A stretch of DNA of 38,105 nucleotides from Polyangiaceae bacterium (lineage in GTDB: Bacteria > Myxococcota_A > Polyangia > Polyangiales > Polyangiaceae): contig JAPYTK010000007.1 in the NCBI GenBank assembly GCA_029941785.1, forward strand, positions 22,233 to 60,337, read 5' to 3'. The notes below the pieces were generated by a model, which saw only the letters and a list, made by a program, of their open reading frames with translations, made no database searches and was not told the DNA's origin. A program made the translations under genes and the position numbers. Of this stretch, positions 8,636-16,564 are shown piece by piece (position 1 is the stretch's first letter; the number at the start of each line of letters is the position of its first letter).

Positions 8636-9934
8636 ATGTACAGCGAGAAGACGATACCTGGCTTCAGGCTCGCACGCCGGGCAGCCGCGCTCATGGCCTT
8701 CGCGACGATCGTGAGCCCCGTGTCCGCTCATGAAGGCGATCATGGACCTGCCCCTCGGCCCGGGCGCTCTTCCACGGCGAAGCCGGCCCAAGCCGGTGCT
8801 GCGCCGGTTGATGGTTTGGGTCTTCGGATGCGCCTGGTTGCGCCGACGGCGGGAGGGGTGTGGGGGCTACGGATCGACAACACGAGCAGTCATCCTGTGC
8901 GCTTGGCGGCCGATGTACGCTTGCTTCGCCTCACGATCACCCCGCCGGCTAGCGAGAAGAGCGGGCGCCGCAAACCGCGAGTGACGGTGTGCGACGGGCC
9001 GACGGATTTTGGTCTCCGTCATCAGTATCCAGCGGGCCGGGCGCTCATCCTCGCGCCCGGTTTCAGTTATGCCGAGCGTTTCGACCCGCGGCTGATTTGC
9101 TTCGGCGCGAAGGCGAAGCATCTGGTTTCAGGTGCGACCGTAAGCGCGACGTACGGCTTCAGGCCGAAGGCGAAGTGGCAGCGTGGGGCTGCCCGTCCTC
9201 CTTTCGTCGTCGAGTTTCACTCCACGGGTGACGAGCGAGTCTCGCGGCGGCGGTTGGTGGCGCCATGGCTGACCCTTCCTGGCGGGATGAGCCGCGAGGC
9301 GAACGCCGCCGCGCTGCAGGGTTTTCCCGCCCCCCATCCGGGTCTCCTGCCCCCGGCCCTCGTGATCCCCAAAGAAACAACGACGGCCACGGCCCCCGCG
9401 ACGGCATCAAAGACGAAGGCCTCGACGGAGACTCGGCTCACGCTGACGACTTCGCGTCACGCGGATGCTGCCAAGAAGCGCGATCTACGGCTCAGCGTTC
9501 AAGCCCATAATGCGGGCCCGCGGCCCTTGCTGGTTGCCCTGCGGGCTCGGCAGCTATCGTTTCTCGTGGCGGGTCCCGACGGGACCAAAGACTGTCGCAA
9601 GCCAGGTCGGCACCACGTCCCTCGCGATTTGTTACGCCGGCTCAAGGAGGGGAAGCACATCCATATTGACGTCTTGCTGGGCGAGAGCTGTCCCAACGTG
9701 AAGTTTGTTCGTCCTGGCTTGTATCGGGCGCGTCCGATCATGTACGCGATCGAGGCGGACGACGACAGTGCGCCTCGGCAGGTTCGACAGCGAGTGACGG
9801 TCGAGGCCCCGGGCGCTGTCGGTGGTACGCATCACAAGGACGACGATGCGAGCCTCATTCGCATCCGGCTCGGTCAGGCCTCGCTCTACGCCAAGCCTCC
9901 TCGGTCGGTCGCAACCGCCGCGCTCAACGACTAG
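8636..9934 (+). CDS. secreted protein with two similar Cys-containing domains, unknown function
   Basis: This 432-residue protein has a signal peptide (basic LARRAAALMAFATIVSPVSA, predicted cleavage before HEGDHG). Two regions look like duplicates, about residues 65-185 and 263-395. Each begins with a beta strand pair (RMRLVAPTAGGVWGLRIDN; RLTLTTSRHADAAKKRDLRL), contains a hydrophobic RLLRLTI/RQLSFLV strand, then a Cys after a polar loop (VCDGP; DCRKPG), and ends with a second Cys (LICFG; ESCPN). This suggests two beta-sandwich domains, each with one disulfide. The linker (about 215-262) is Pro/Ala/Thr-rich. No family is recognised. The start is ATG 8636, 19 bases from thiE. Confidence 0.75.
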   Translation: MYSEKTIPGFRLARRAAALMAFATIVSPVSAHEGDHGPAPRPGRSSTAKPAQAGAAPVDGLGLRMRLVAPTAGGVWGLRIDNTSSHPVRLAADVRLLRLTITPPASEKSGRRKPRVTVCDGPTDFGLRHQYPAGRALILAPGFSYAERFDPRLICFGAKAKHLVSGATVSATYGFRPKAKWQRGAARPPFVVEFHSTGDERVSRRRLVAPWLTLPGGMSREANAAALQGFPAPHPGLLPPALVIPKETTTATAPATASKTKASTETRLTLTTSRHADAAKKRDLRLSVQAHNAGPRPLLVALRARQLSFLVAGPDGTKDCRKPGRHHVPRDLLRRLKEGKHIHIDVLLGESCPNVKFVRPGLYRARPIMYAIEADDDSAPRQVRQRVTVEAPGAVGGTHHKDDDASLIRIRLGQASLYAKPPRSVATAALND

Positions 9935-9989
9935 GCACACGCAACATCCGCCTGAGGGCGCGGGCGATGGCCATCGTATGCGTAGGGGC

Positions 9990-10835
9990 TTAGAGCAAGA
10001 GGGTCTCGATGCGATCGAGTTCCTTGGCGGAGACTTCGAAGTTCTCGCATGCGAGATCTTGAGCCATGTGATCGGCTGAACGGGTGCCTGTGAGGGGCAG
10101 CATTCCCCGCTCGATGGCGAAGCGGAAGACCAGCTGCGCAGGACTTCGATCGAGGCGACGGGCGAGCTGGTCCATGGCGGGATGGATCAATGCTGCGCGG
10201 TTCGCCGTGAGCAACGAGAACCCTTGGTAGACCATCCCGTTGTTGGAACAAAAGTGGCGGATGTCACGGTCCCAGCCGGTTTTGGCGAAACAACGATTCT
10301 GAACAAACGCCGGCCTTACCGCACTCATGGCCGTGAGCGCCCGCAACTGAGGCAAATCGACGTTGCTGACGCCCAGCAATTTGGCGCGCCCCTCCGCGTG
10401 GAGGGTTTCCATGGCATGCCATACCGTCACATCGGCGTCGCAGAGGCGGCCACGGTACATCGGGCCGTGCAGGACATAGGAATCAATGTAGTCGGTGTGC
10501 AAGTGTTCGAGAGAACTCGCAAAGGATTGCGCGACCTGCTCGTCAAGGCTGGCGTCCGCTTCGTAGGGCAAGCGGTGATCCTGACCGCTCTGGTAGGTGA
10601 ACTTGGTTTGTAGGAACACTTCGTCACGAGACAACGAGCCTGCTTGCTGCGCCTTCGCGACGGCTTCACCGGCAGCCGCTTCGCAATAGTGTTTTCGTTG
10701 GTTCGCCGTGTCGATCCCCCGAAAACCCGATGCGAGCGCGAGCGAGGTAAGCTTGGCCGTTTCTTGTTCCTTCCAGGCCGTGCCGTAAAGGAAAGAGGGG
10801 AAGGGGACACCTTGTATTTGTCGTTCGCCGGTCAT
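9990..10835 (-). CDS. aldo/keto reductase
   Basis: This 281-residue NADPH-dependent oxidoreductase of the AKR superfamily carries the complete catalytic tetrad: Asp42 (GIDTA), Tyr50 (RKHYCEAAAG), Lys78 (LQTKF) and His123 (SYVLHGP). Further family marks are LLGVSN and the late LPLTGTRSADHMAQDL cofactor-binding stretch. It reduces carbonyls to alcohols; the sequence does not fix the substrate. The start is ATG 10835. It stands alone, convergent with the secreted-protein gene. Confidence 0.9.
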   Translation of the reverse strand: MTGERQIQGVPFPSFLYGTAWKEQETAKLTSLALASGFRGIDTANQRKHYCEAAAGEAVAKAQQAGSLSRDEVFLQTKFTYQSGQDHRLPYEADASLDEQVAQSFASSLEHLHTDYIDSYVLHGPMYRGRLCDADVTVWHAMETLHAEGRAKLLGVSNVDLPQLRALTAMSAVRPAFVQNRCFAKTGWDRDIRHFCSNNGMVYQGFSLLTANRAALIHPAMDQLARRLDRSPAQLVFRFAIERGMLPLTGTRSADHMAQDLACENFEVSAKELDRIETLLL

Positions 10836-10930
10836 GTTGGATACGCGTCTCTGGGGTGAGTCGGGTGGCGGTCCGTTCGGCGCGAGCCTATGGCCTCAGC
10901 CAGGTGCCGTGAACCCGTCGTCGACGCCAC

Positions 10931-11170
10931 GTGACTCGAGGTGACCGCTTGGGTTGCTTCGTCGTCCGCAAGGCGGAAGCGATTGTGCGCGCCCTGCGAG
11001 CCGCGGGTTTCAGGAAGGCGCACCTCATCGGCAGCGAGCAATTTCCGAAGTTGCAATCCGGTCTGTTGGTTTGCTTGGTGGACAGCCTGAACGACAAGGG
11101 CCGCGCCTTCGATTTGGCGGCTCGCGCGAAGAACAAGGGGTTTTCGGCGTACGTTGCCGTCGGTTGGTGA
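10931..11170 (+). CDS. small protein with SPOR-like alpha/beta pattern
   Basis: The ORF starts at GTG 10931, the only usable start after an in-frame stop at 10910, and gives 79 residues. The pattern FVVRKAEAIVRALRAAGF, then LLVCLVDSL, then AFDLAARAKNKGFSAYV suggests beta-alpha-beta-alpha-beta. This resembles a SPOR (peptidoglycan-binding) fold, but there is no signal peptide or anchor, so a cytoplasmic role is possible. It converges with the acyl-CoA carboxylase gene, 14 bases away. Existence as a gene is likely; function is unknown. Confidence 0.5.
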   Translation: MTRGDRLGCFVVRKAEAIVRALRAAGFRKAHLIGSEQFPKLQSGLLVCLVDSLNDKGRAFDLAARAKNKGFSAYVAVGW

Positions 11171-11184
11171 CGCTCGGCCGGAAT

Positions 11185-12753
11185 TCAGACCGGAACGATG
11201 CCCCGCCGTTTCGGCGGCCGTTCGAGTTGCTTGTGTTGAGCGAGCTCTAGGCCCCAGGCGATGGTTCGCCGGGTGTCCCGTGGATCGATGACGTCGTCGA
11301 TGAGTCCCCACCCGGCGACCTTCATGATGTCGATGTTCTGTTGGATCATGTCGACGATGGGCTTCTTCATCTCCTCGGGTGGGTCTTGTCCGCCGAAGAG
11401 TTTGCGCGCGGCAATACCCACCATTCCCTCCGCGCCCATGACGCTGATTTCAGCCCCAGGCCACGCCACGATGAGGTCCGGCTCGTAGGCTCGCCCACAC
11501 ATGACGTAGTATCCTGCCCCATAGGCTTTGCGAACCACCACCGTGATCTTGGGCACCGTGGCGGCACACATGATGTGAAGCATTTTGGCGCCGTGACGAA
11601 TGATCCCCTCGTGCTCGACTTTCGAGCCGATCATGAAGCCGGGCACGTCTTGGAGGAAGACGAGGGGAATATTGAAGGCGTCACAGACCTGCATGAAGCG
11701 GGCGGCCTTGTCCGCCGAGTCGACGTCGAGGATCCCTCCGAGGTATTTGGGTTGATTGGCCACAATTCCGACGGACACTCCGCCGATGCGGGCAAAGCAG
11801 GTGATGATGTTCTTGGCCCAACGAGGCTTGATGTCGAGGTAATCGCCATCGTCGACGAGCGCCTTGATGAGCGTGTACATGTCGTAGGACTGTCGCGGAT
11901 TCTCCGGTAACAGGTCCAGCAAGGACTCCTCGCGGCGATCGATCGGATCGTCACACGGGATCGTTGGAGGTTTTTGGTCGCAGTTCGATGGGAAGTACGA
12001 GAGGTACTTTTTGACCGCGAGGATGCACTCCTCGTCGGTCTTGTATTGCCCGTCTCCGACCCCGCTCTTCGTGCAGTGGACCTTCGAGCCACCAAGTTCT
12101 TGCTCACTGATGTCTTCGCCGGTCACGGCGCGAACCAGTGGTGGTCCGCCCAAGGCGAGCGAGCTGTTGTTTTTGACCATCGGCACGAAGTCGGCGAGAC
12201 CTGGGATGTAGGCCGTGCCGGCGGCGCCGGGCCCGACCATCGCGGCCACCTGAGGGACGACTCCGCTCATGTGCACCTGCTCTCGAAACAAGTGTCCCGA
12301 TCCGGCGAAGAGGGAGATCATGTCCATGTGTGATCCGCTCGGATCGATGCGCGCGCCGGCCGAGTCGATGAACCACACGATGGGCCAGCGGCCGCGCAGC
12401 GCCATTTGCCTTAACCGGGTGACTTTCTCCTCGCTGGTATGCCCAATGCTCCCGCCCTTGCAGGTGAAGTCATAGGCGGCGGAGCAGACCATACGTCCGT
12501 CCACCTTGCCGAATCCGCAGACGACCGCGTCGGCCGGCGGCTTGTCCGTCCCATCGGGTCCCGCGAGGATCCCCATCTGCGTGCCGTGCATGCCGAGTTC
12601 GACGAAGACCCCATCGTCGAAGAACAGCGCGAAGCGCTCCCGTGCGGTGAGCTTGCCCCGACTGTGTTGTTTTTCGACTCTCGCGGTGCCGCCCATTTGG
12701 CGAACGGCCTCTCGCGCTTCTTCGAGTTGGCTGACGAGCTCTCGCATGTTCAT
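11185..12753 (-). CDS. acyl-CoA carboxylase, carboxyltransferase (beta) subunit
   Basis: This 522-residue protein has the two crotonase-fold halves of biotin-dependent carboxyltransferases. The N-half has RGKLTARERFALFFDDG, the oxyanion-type glycine segment MVGPGAAGTAYIPG and SKVHCTKSGVGD. The C-half has NQPKYLGGILDVDSADKAARF, QDVPGFMIGSKVEHEGIIRHGAKM and VRKAYGAGYYVM. It transfers carboxybiotin CO2 to an acyl-CoA, or runs the reverse. The C-half mixes features of propionyl-CoA carboxylase with those of methylcrotonyl/glutaconyl-type enzymes, so I leave the substrate open. No biotin carboxylase or BCCP gene lies in the window, so the partner is encoded elsewhere. It is last in the MarR-controlled operon, 31 bases after the hydratase gene. 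Confidence 0.9.
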   Translation of the reverse strand: MNMRELVSQLEEAREAVRQMGGTARVEKQHSRGKLTARERFALFFDDGVFVELGMHGTQMGILAGPDGTDKPPADAVVCGFGKVDGRMVCSAAYDFTCKGGSIGHTSEEKVTRLRQMALRGRWPIVWFIDSAGARIDPSGSHMDMISLFAGSGHLFREQVHMSGVVPQVAAMVGPGAAGTAYIPGLADFVPMVKNNSSLALGGPPLVRAVTGEDISEQELGGSKVHCTKSGVGDGQYKTDEECILAVKKYLSYFPSNCDQKPPTIPCDDPIDRREESLLDLLPENPRQSYDMYTLIKALVDDGDYLDIKPRWAKNIITCFARIGGVSVGIVANQPKYLGGILDVDSADKAARFMQVCDAFNIPLVFLQDVPGFMIGSKVEHEGIIRHGAKMLHIMCAATVPKITVVVRKAYGAGYYVMCGRAYEPDLIVAWPGAEISVMGAEGMVGIAARKLFGGQDPPEEMKKPIVDMIQQNIDIMKVAGWGLIDDVIDPRDTRRTIAWGLELAQHKQLERPPKRRGIVPV

Positions 12754-12784
12754 CGTGTCTGCTCCGTACCTTGAGGCGCGCGGG

Positions 12785-13570
12785 CTACTTGCCCTGCCAC
12801 GTCGGTTGTCGTTTCTCGAGGAACGCCATCAAGCCTTCGCGCGCGTCATCGGTCGCGAGGCAAGCACCAAGGCGTTCACGCAAGTAGGGGAGGGCGGTCT
12901 CCAGGTTCATATCGTCTTGTGTCGCGTAAGCCTCGAGTCCGAGCTTCATGGTGATCGGGCTCTTCGATGACAATTTCTCGCAGGCCTTTGCTACCGCCTC
13001 GTCGAGTAAGTCGGAATCGACCGCCCGCGTGAGCAAGCCCAGCTCTGCGGCGCGTTGGGCATCGACCCGTTCTCCGTACAACATCATCTCGGTGAGCGCG
13101 CGTCGGGGCAGGAGGCGCGAGAGCAGGGGCATGATCATCATGGGGAACAGTCCGACGTTGATCTCGGGCGTGCCAAGCTTCGATCCGTGCGCACCTATCG
13201 CGATGTGACTCGCTGCGACAAGACCAAGACCGCCGCCCATGGCATGACCATTGACTCGGGCGACGACGGGCTTTGTTGCGTGGACCATGAGCAGCAGGAG
13301 ATCCGCGTAGTCTCCGCGCGGAGGTAGCTCGGCCTCGTCGGCCCCGCCGGTCATCTGGGAAAAATCGCCGCCAGCACAAAAGGCTTTGCCCGCGCCGGTG
13401 AGGACGATGCAGTTGACCTCGTCAGCTTCGAATGCGTCTGCGAACGCGTAAAGCAGCTCGTTGACCATCCTCGGTCCGATCGCGTTGCGTCGGGCGGGAT
13501 TGTTTAGCGTGATGGTGAGCACATGCTCTCGCACGCTCACCAAGATGGTGCCGTATTCTCGCTCGGTCAT
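12785..13570 (-). CDS. enoyl-CoA hydratase/isomerase (crotonase family)
   Basis: The 261-residue product starts at ATG 13570. A longer open frame reaches upstream into the BKACE gene but has no family similarity there. The oxyanion-hole motifs AGGD (66-69) and HAMGGGLGL (109-117) are present, as is an acidic residue Glu136 in GTPEINVGLFP, at the position of a catalytic Glu in hydratases. The family adds water to, isomerises or cleaves acyl-CoA thioesters. Here it sits 10 bases after the BKACE gene and before a carboxyltransferase, which points to degradation of a branched or beta-keto acyl chain. Confidence 0.9.
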   Translation of the reverse strand: MTEREYGTILVSVREHVLTITLNNPARRNAIGPRMVNELLYAFADAFEADEVNCIVLTGAGKAFCAGGDFSQMTGGADEAELPPRGDYADLLLLMVHATKPVVARVNGHAMGGGLGLVAASHIAIGAHGSKLGTPEINVGLFPMMIMPLLSRLLPRRALTEMMLYGERVDAQRAAELGLLTRAVDSDLLDEAVAKACEKLSSKSPITMKLGLEAYATQDDMNLETALPYLRERLGACLATDDAREGLMAFLEKRQPTWQGK

Positions 13571-13580
13571 CTGCAGTGCC

Positions 13581-14483
13581 TCATCGCACCGGGCCGAGGC
13601 TGAGGATGGCGCGCGCCTCTTCGATGGTGGCGGGCCGCCGTCCCACATCGCGTACCATGCGAGCGAGAACGTCGACCATCTCGCCATTGCCCTTCGCCAT
13701 TTCACCACTGGGCAGGTACAGATGATCTTCGAGTCCGGTGCGGACATTGCCCCCGAGCACGAGGCTCGTGGCGAGCATACGCCAGTGCCCATGACTGATG
13801 CAGATACACTCCCAGTCCGAGCCGGGGGGCATGATCTTCGTTTGCAGTTGTAGCGAGTCCACCTCTGCCGGGACTCCGCCCAGCACGCCAACGATGAACG
13901 AAAACTGCAGCGGAGGCTTGAGCACGCCCATGTCGAGCAACGGCCAAATCCCGTGCGTGTGTCCGGTATCGAAGCACTCGAGTTCAGGCTTGACCCCAAC
14001 CTCGTTCATCGCTTTGAGGAGGGTGATGATCTTCTCGTAGGTGTTGGGGAACACCATGTCGAAGCTGAACTGTTTTTGTCGGCGCGAGTATTTCGAGTAG
14101 TTCATCGTGCCCATGTTGAGGGCCGCGATCTCGGGCTTGTCGGTGTTGATGTACGCGCACTGTTGAGAGACGTCCTCCAGGATGGTGCCCGTCGAGTAGT
14201 TGAGGATGACGTCGCAACGCTCGCGGATCTCGCGTTTGATCTCAGCGAATACCGCGGGCTCGAAGGTTGGGCTGCCGTCGTCGTTGCGCGCGTGCAGATG
14301 GACCACCGACGCGCCCGCGTCGTAAGCGCGTTTGGCCTCATCGGCGATTTCTGCTGGCGTATAGGGGATGGCTTCACACTGCCGTCGATTCGCCAGGACG
14401 CCGGTCAGCGCGCAGGTGATGATGCAGATGTCCGGATCGTGACCGTCGTTGGGTTTGGGTTTGCCGGTAAAGCTACGTTCCAT
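13581..14483 (-). CDS. beta-keto acid cleavage enzyme (BKACE/DUF849 family)
   Basis: This 300-residue TIM-barrel enzyme is of the family typified by Kce (3-keto-5-aminohexanoate cleavage). It contains the zinc-binding HxH in VVHLHARNDDG, SYSTG-like NYSTGTILEDV, CFDTGHTHGIWPLLDMG, a segment CICISHGHWRM, and NVRTGLEDHLYL. The family condenses a beta-keto acid with an acyl-CoA (usually acetyl-CoA) to give acetoacetate plus a new acyl-CoA. Substrate class depends on active-site residues that I cannot model. Operon position right after marR, and followed by hydratase and carboxylase genes, suggests the acyl-CoA made here is passed on. The start is ATG 14483. Confidence 0.9.
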   Translation of the reverse strand: MERSFTGKPKPNDGHDPDICIITCALTGVLANRRQCEAIPYTPAEIADEAKRAYDAGASVVHLHARNDDGSPTFEPAVFAEIKREIRERCDVILNYSTGTILEDVSQQCAYINTDKPEIAALNMGTMNYSKYSRRQKQFSFDMVFPNTYEKIITLLKAMNEVGVKPELECFDTGHTHGIWPLLDMGVLKPPLQFSFIVGVLGGVPAEVDSLQLQTKIMPPGSDWECICISHGHWRMLATSLVLGGNVRTGLEDHLYLPSGEMAKGNGEMVDVLARMVRDVGRRPATIEEARAILSLGPVR

Positions 14484-14495
14484 GGTTCGTTTCCT

Positions 14496-14975
14496 TCATT
14501 CGCCCGAGTTCTGTCCACTCTGCGCGGTGAGTCCGAGGAGGACATTTTGTTGAACGCGTCCCAGGATGCGGAAGAGTTCGTCGAGCTCTGCGGGGGGGAG
14601 GGATCTCAACGCGTCCCGAAAGAGCTTCATCGGCTCGACCTCGATTTGCGAGGCGAGCTGGCGACCCTTCTTCGTGAGCCGGATGAGCACCATTCGTCGG
14701 TCCGAGGCGGAGCGTTCTCGCTGGACGAGTTCGCCGCGTTCCATGCGGTCGATGATGCCGGTCACCGTGCTGTTGTTGGCTCGAATGCGGTCAGACAAGG
14801 AGGAGAGGGACAGATCACCAAACTGTTCGAGCAGCTTGATGACGGTCAGCTGCGGCCCGGTGAGGCCGAATTGCCGCGCGAGCCCCTTCGTCAGTCGCCG
14901 TGACTCGGTATACAGGTACACAATCGTCTCGACGATGGCGTCGACATTGGTTTGGTTGGGGCTGGATTTGCTCAA
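14496..14975 (-). CDS. MarR-family transcriptional regulator
   Basis: The 159-residue product is a winged-helix MarR protein. It has RQFGLTGPQLTVIKLLEQF, a recognition region LSDRIRANNSTVTGIIDRMERGELV and the wing RERSASDRRMVLIRLTKKG. I place the start at TTG 14975 because a GGAG (complement of 14985-14988) lies 9 bases upstream. The alternative ATG at 15023 falls inside a perfect-arm palindrome that is probably the operator, so that start would put the operator in the coding sequence. The gene is first in the operon and probably represses it and itself, releasing DNA on binding a pathway acyl-CoA or acid. Confidence 0.88.
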   Translation of the reverse strand: MSKSSPNQTNVDAIVETIVYLYTESRRLTKGLARQFGLTGPQLTVIKLLEQFGDLSLSSLSDRIRANNSTVTGIIDRMERGELVQRERSASDRRMVLIRLTKKGRQLASQIEVEPMKLFRDALRSLPPAELDELFRILGRVQQNVLLGLTAQSGQNSGE

Positions 14976-15004
14976 CCGATCAGGCTCCAGGTGATAATTA
15001 CTTC

Positions 15005-15025
15005 GTATGCGAAATATTCGCATAC
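15005..15025. promoter_or_regulatory. palindromic operator for the MarR-family regulator
   Basis: Two perfect 9-base arms, GTATGCGAA and TTCGCATAC, are separated by ATA. This is the right size for a MarR dimer. It lies 29 bases upstream of the chosen TTG start and overlaps the predicted -10 region, so binding would block RNA polymerase. Confidence 0.75.
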
Positions 15026-15039
15026 TAGCGGTTTGTCAA
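15011..15039 (-). promoter_or_regulatory. sigma70-type promoter for the marR operon
   Basis: On the minus strand a consensus -35 TTGACA (15034-15039) is followed after 17 bases by TATTTC (15011-15016) as a partial -10. The operator palindrome covers the -10 and part of the spacer. The -35 is exact and the -10 weak, which fits a promoter whose strength depends on relief of repression. Confidence 0.5.
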
Positions 15040-15448
15040 GCTGCCGACCTCCCGAAGGCCGCGCCTCGCCGGAGTTGGGCTCCTCGGTGGCTGGCGCCGT
15101 TCTCTGATTGAGGTGTTCGACCTAACACCAGCTCACCAGCGCGCTGAGCTGCCCGTGGGCTTCGATTTCGGCGCGTTCTTGAGCCACGGGCTCCACCATG
15201 ACGGAAAGCCGAGCTGTCGTCCTGTGCGCTCATCATGAGGTACTTTGTTACCGCTGGCAGCCAACCCGGAGGGTCTCACCGGTCACGCAGCTCACGCTGG
15301 TGTTCGTTGGGTGGCGCGTTTTCGCAGCCGCTTAGCTGCTCGACGGTGGCGGTGGTGGTCGTGGTGCGGAAGTTGTCGATTGCGAGCAAGGTCATGTCCA
15401 CGAGTTCGCGGCGGTCGCAATACGTAGGAATGCCCATCGACACGATGT
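15040..15448. other. intergenic region without a convincing complete gene
   Basis: Between the marR promoter and the end of the TPR lipoprotein gene no full gene is recognisable. Two short minus-strand frames look protein-like: 15276-15437 (described separately) and a frame of about 25 codons near 15125-15199 reading MVEPVAQERAEIEAHGQLS before a stop. They may be remnants of a decayed gene. Longer frames on either strand here are Arg/Ser-rich and look like chance frames. Confidence 0.4.
15276..15437 (-). CDS. possible small protein or gene remnant
   Basis: From ATG 15437 (or GTG 15443) the frame gives about 53 residues, beginning MGIPTYCDRRELVDMTLLAI and continuing with a run of threonines and a second Cys. 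The composition looks like real protein and unlike the Arg-rich chance frames around it. It sits 11 bases after the TPR gene stop and could be the last gene of that operon or a fragment of something larger. No family is recognised. Confidence 0.3.
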   Translation of the reverse strand: MGIPTYCDRRELVDMTLLAIDNFRTTTTTATVEQLSGCENAPPNEHQRELRDR

Positions 15449-16564
15449 TCAAGGCGTCTTCGACTCCGGTGATCCCTTCGATTCTGCTGCCTCGATTTCG
15501 GCGAGCTCCTTCATGACCGCGTCGACCCGGGGGTCTTCGGAATCGAGAGACTTCGCTTTGTCGTAGGCAGCGCGCGCTTCGGCGTATTGGCGTCGGCGGG
15601 CGAGCGCGTTGCCGAGATTGATCCAGGCGCTGCCCAGTTTGGGATCGAGCGTCGTGGCCCGTTGGAAAGCCGCGATCGCTCGCCCGTCGTCACCGAGAGC
15701 TGCGAAAGCGAATCCCAGATTCGACAAGAAGGAGGCGTGCGCGGGCTCGAGGGCGACCGCGCGGCGCAGGTGGGGCAGGGCGCTCCCGGGATCTCCGGCC
15801 TGGATGAGTGCGGTGCCGATGTCACTCTCGTAGCGGGCCCTATCCGGTGCGAGCTTGGCGGCCTCGCGCAGGCTGATGATGGCGTCGGAGAGCTTGCCGG
15901 CGGCGAGTTGCGCGGTGCCGAGGTTGGCGTGCCGCTCCGCGCGCCACGGTTCCATCCGTGCCGCACGGTCGAGGGCCTCGATCGCCAGGGGGGCTTGGCC
16001 ATCGACGAGAAGTGCGATGCCGAGGGCTGAGTGAGCTTCGGCGATCTTCGGGTCCAGACGCGCCGCATTTTTCAGGGGCTTGAGTGCGGACTTGAAGCGG
16101 CCGAGCACCAAGAAGGTGCGACCGAGTTCGAGCCATGCCGGTGCATAATTGGGGTCCAGACTCGTCGCCCGTTTCAACTCGGTCGCTACCGCGCGGGCAA
16201 TTTCGCTTTGGGGTGCGGCGTTCACGCCACTGGGAACTTCGGCCGCGGCCAGCGTCGCGCGGGCGATCCCCACGAGTGGGGCAGGGTCGTTTGGCGCGAG
16301 GGTCGCAGCGTGCTGGTAGGCCAGCAGCGCCCCCCGCGCATCGCCAGATTTGAGGGCGTGGTCCCCGAGGGCCAAGGCCGCATCGTTCGGCCGTCCGTCC
16401 CCCCGCGCCAGCGTGTCCATGGGGTCTTCGCGTTCTTGGGTTACGGCCGGCGGTGGGCCCTGAGCCTCAGCGCTCGCCGAGCCGGCGGCTCGGGGCGTGT
16501 TGGGGATCGGTGCGCCGCAGCCGACTCCGAGCATCGCAGCGAAAAGCCATCCGCCGCGCTTCAT
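15449..16564 (-). CDS. TPR-repeat lipoprotein
   Basis: The start is ATG 16564, which overlaps the spoVR stop as ATGA and directly precedes a lipoprotein signal peptide (KRGGWLFAAMLGVGC, Cys16); the longer open frame upstream is antisense noise. The 371-residue product has an Ala/Pro-rich linker, then about eight tetratricopeptide repeats with the usual spacing (for example APAWLELGRTFLVLGRFKSAL, AEAHSALGIALLVDGQ, RHANLGTAQLAAGKLSDAI, SAWINLGNALARRRQYAEA). TPRs are protein-binding superhelices, so this is probably a periplasmic scaffold. It is coupled to spoVR, but the link between the two is not obvious. Confidence 0.88.
   Translation of the reverse strand: MKRGGWLFAAMLGVGCGAPIPNTPRAAGSASAEAQGPPPAVTQEREDPMDTLARGDGRPNDAALALGDHALKSGDARGALLAYQHAATLAPNDPAPLVGIARATLAAAEVPSGVNAAPQSEIARAVATELKRATSLDPNYAPAWLELGRTFLVLGRFKSALKPLKNAARLDPKIAEAHSALGIALLVDGQAPLAIEALDRAARMEPWRAERHANLGTAQLAAGKLSDAIISLREAAKLAPDRARYESDIGTALIQAGDPGSALPHLRRAVALEPAHASFLSNLGFAFAALGDDGRAIAAFQRATTLDPKLGSAWINLGNALARRRQYAEARAAYDKAKSLDSEDPRVDAVMKELAEIEAAESKGSPESKTP

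Noticed and set aside
13571-13999. N-terminal extension of the enoyl-CoA hydratase frame
   Set aside because: It overlaps the conserved BKACE C-terminal part in another frame; crotonase similarity begins just after ATG 13570.
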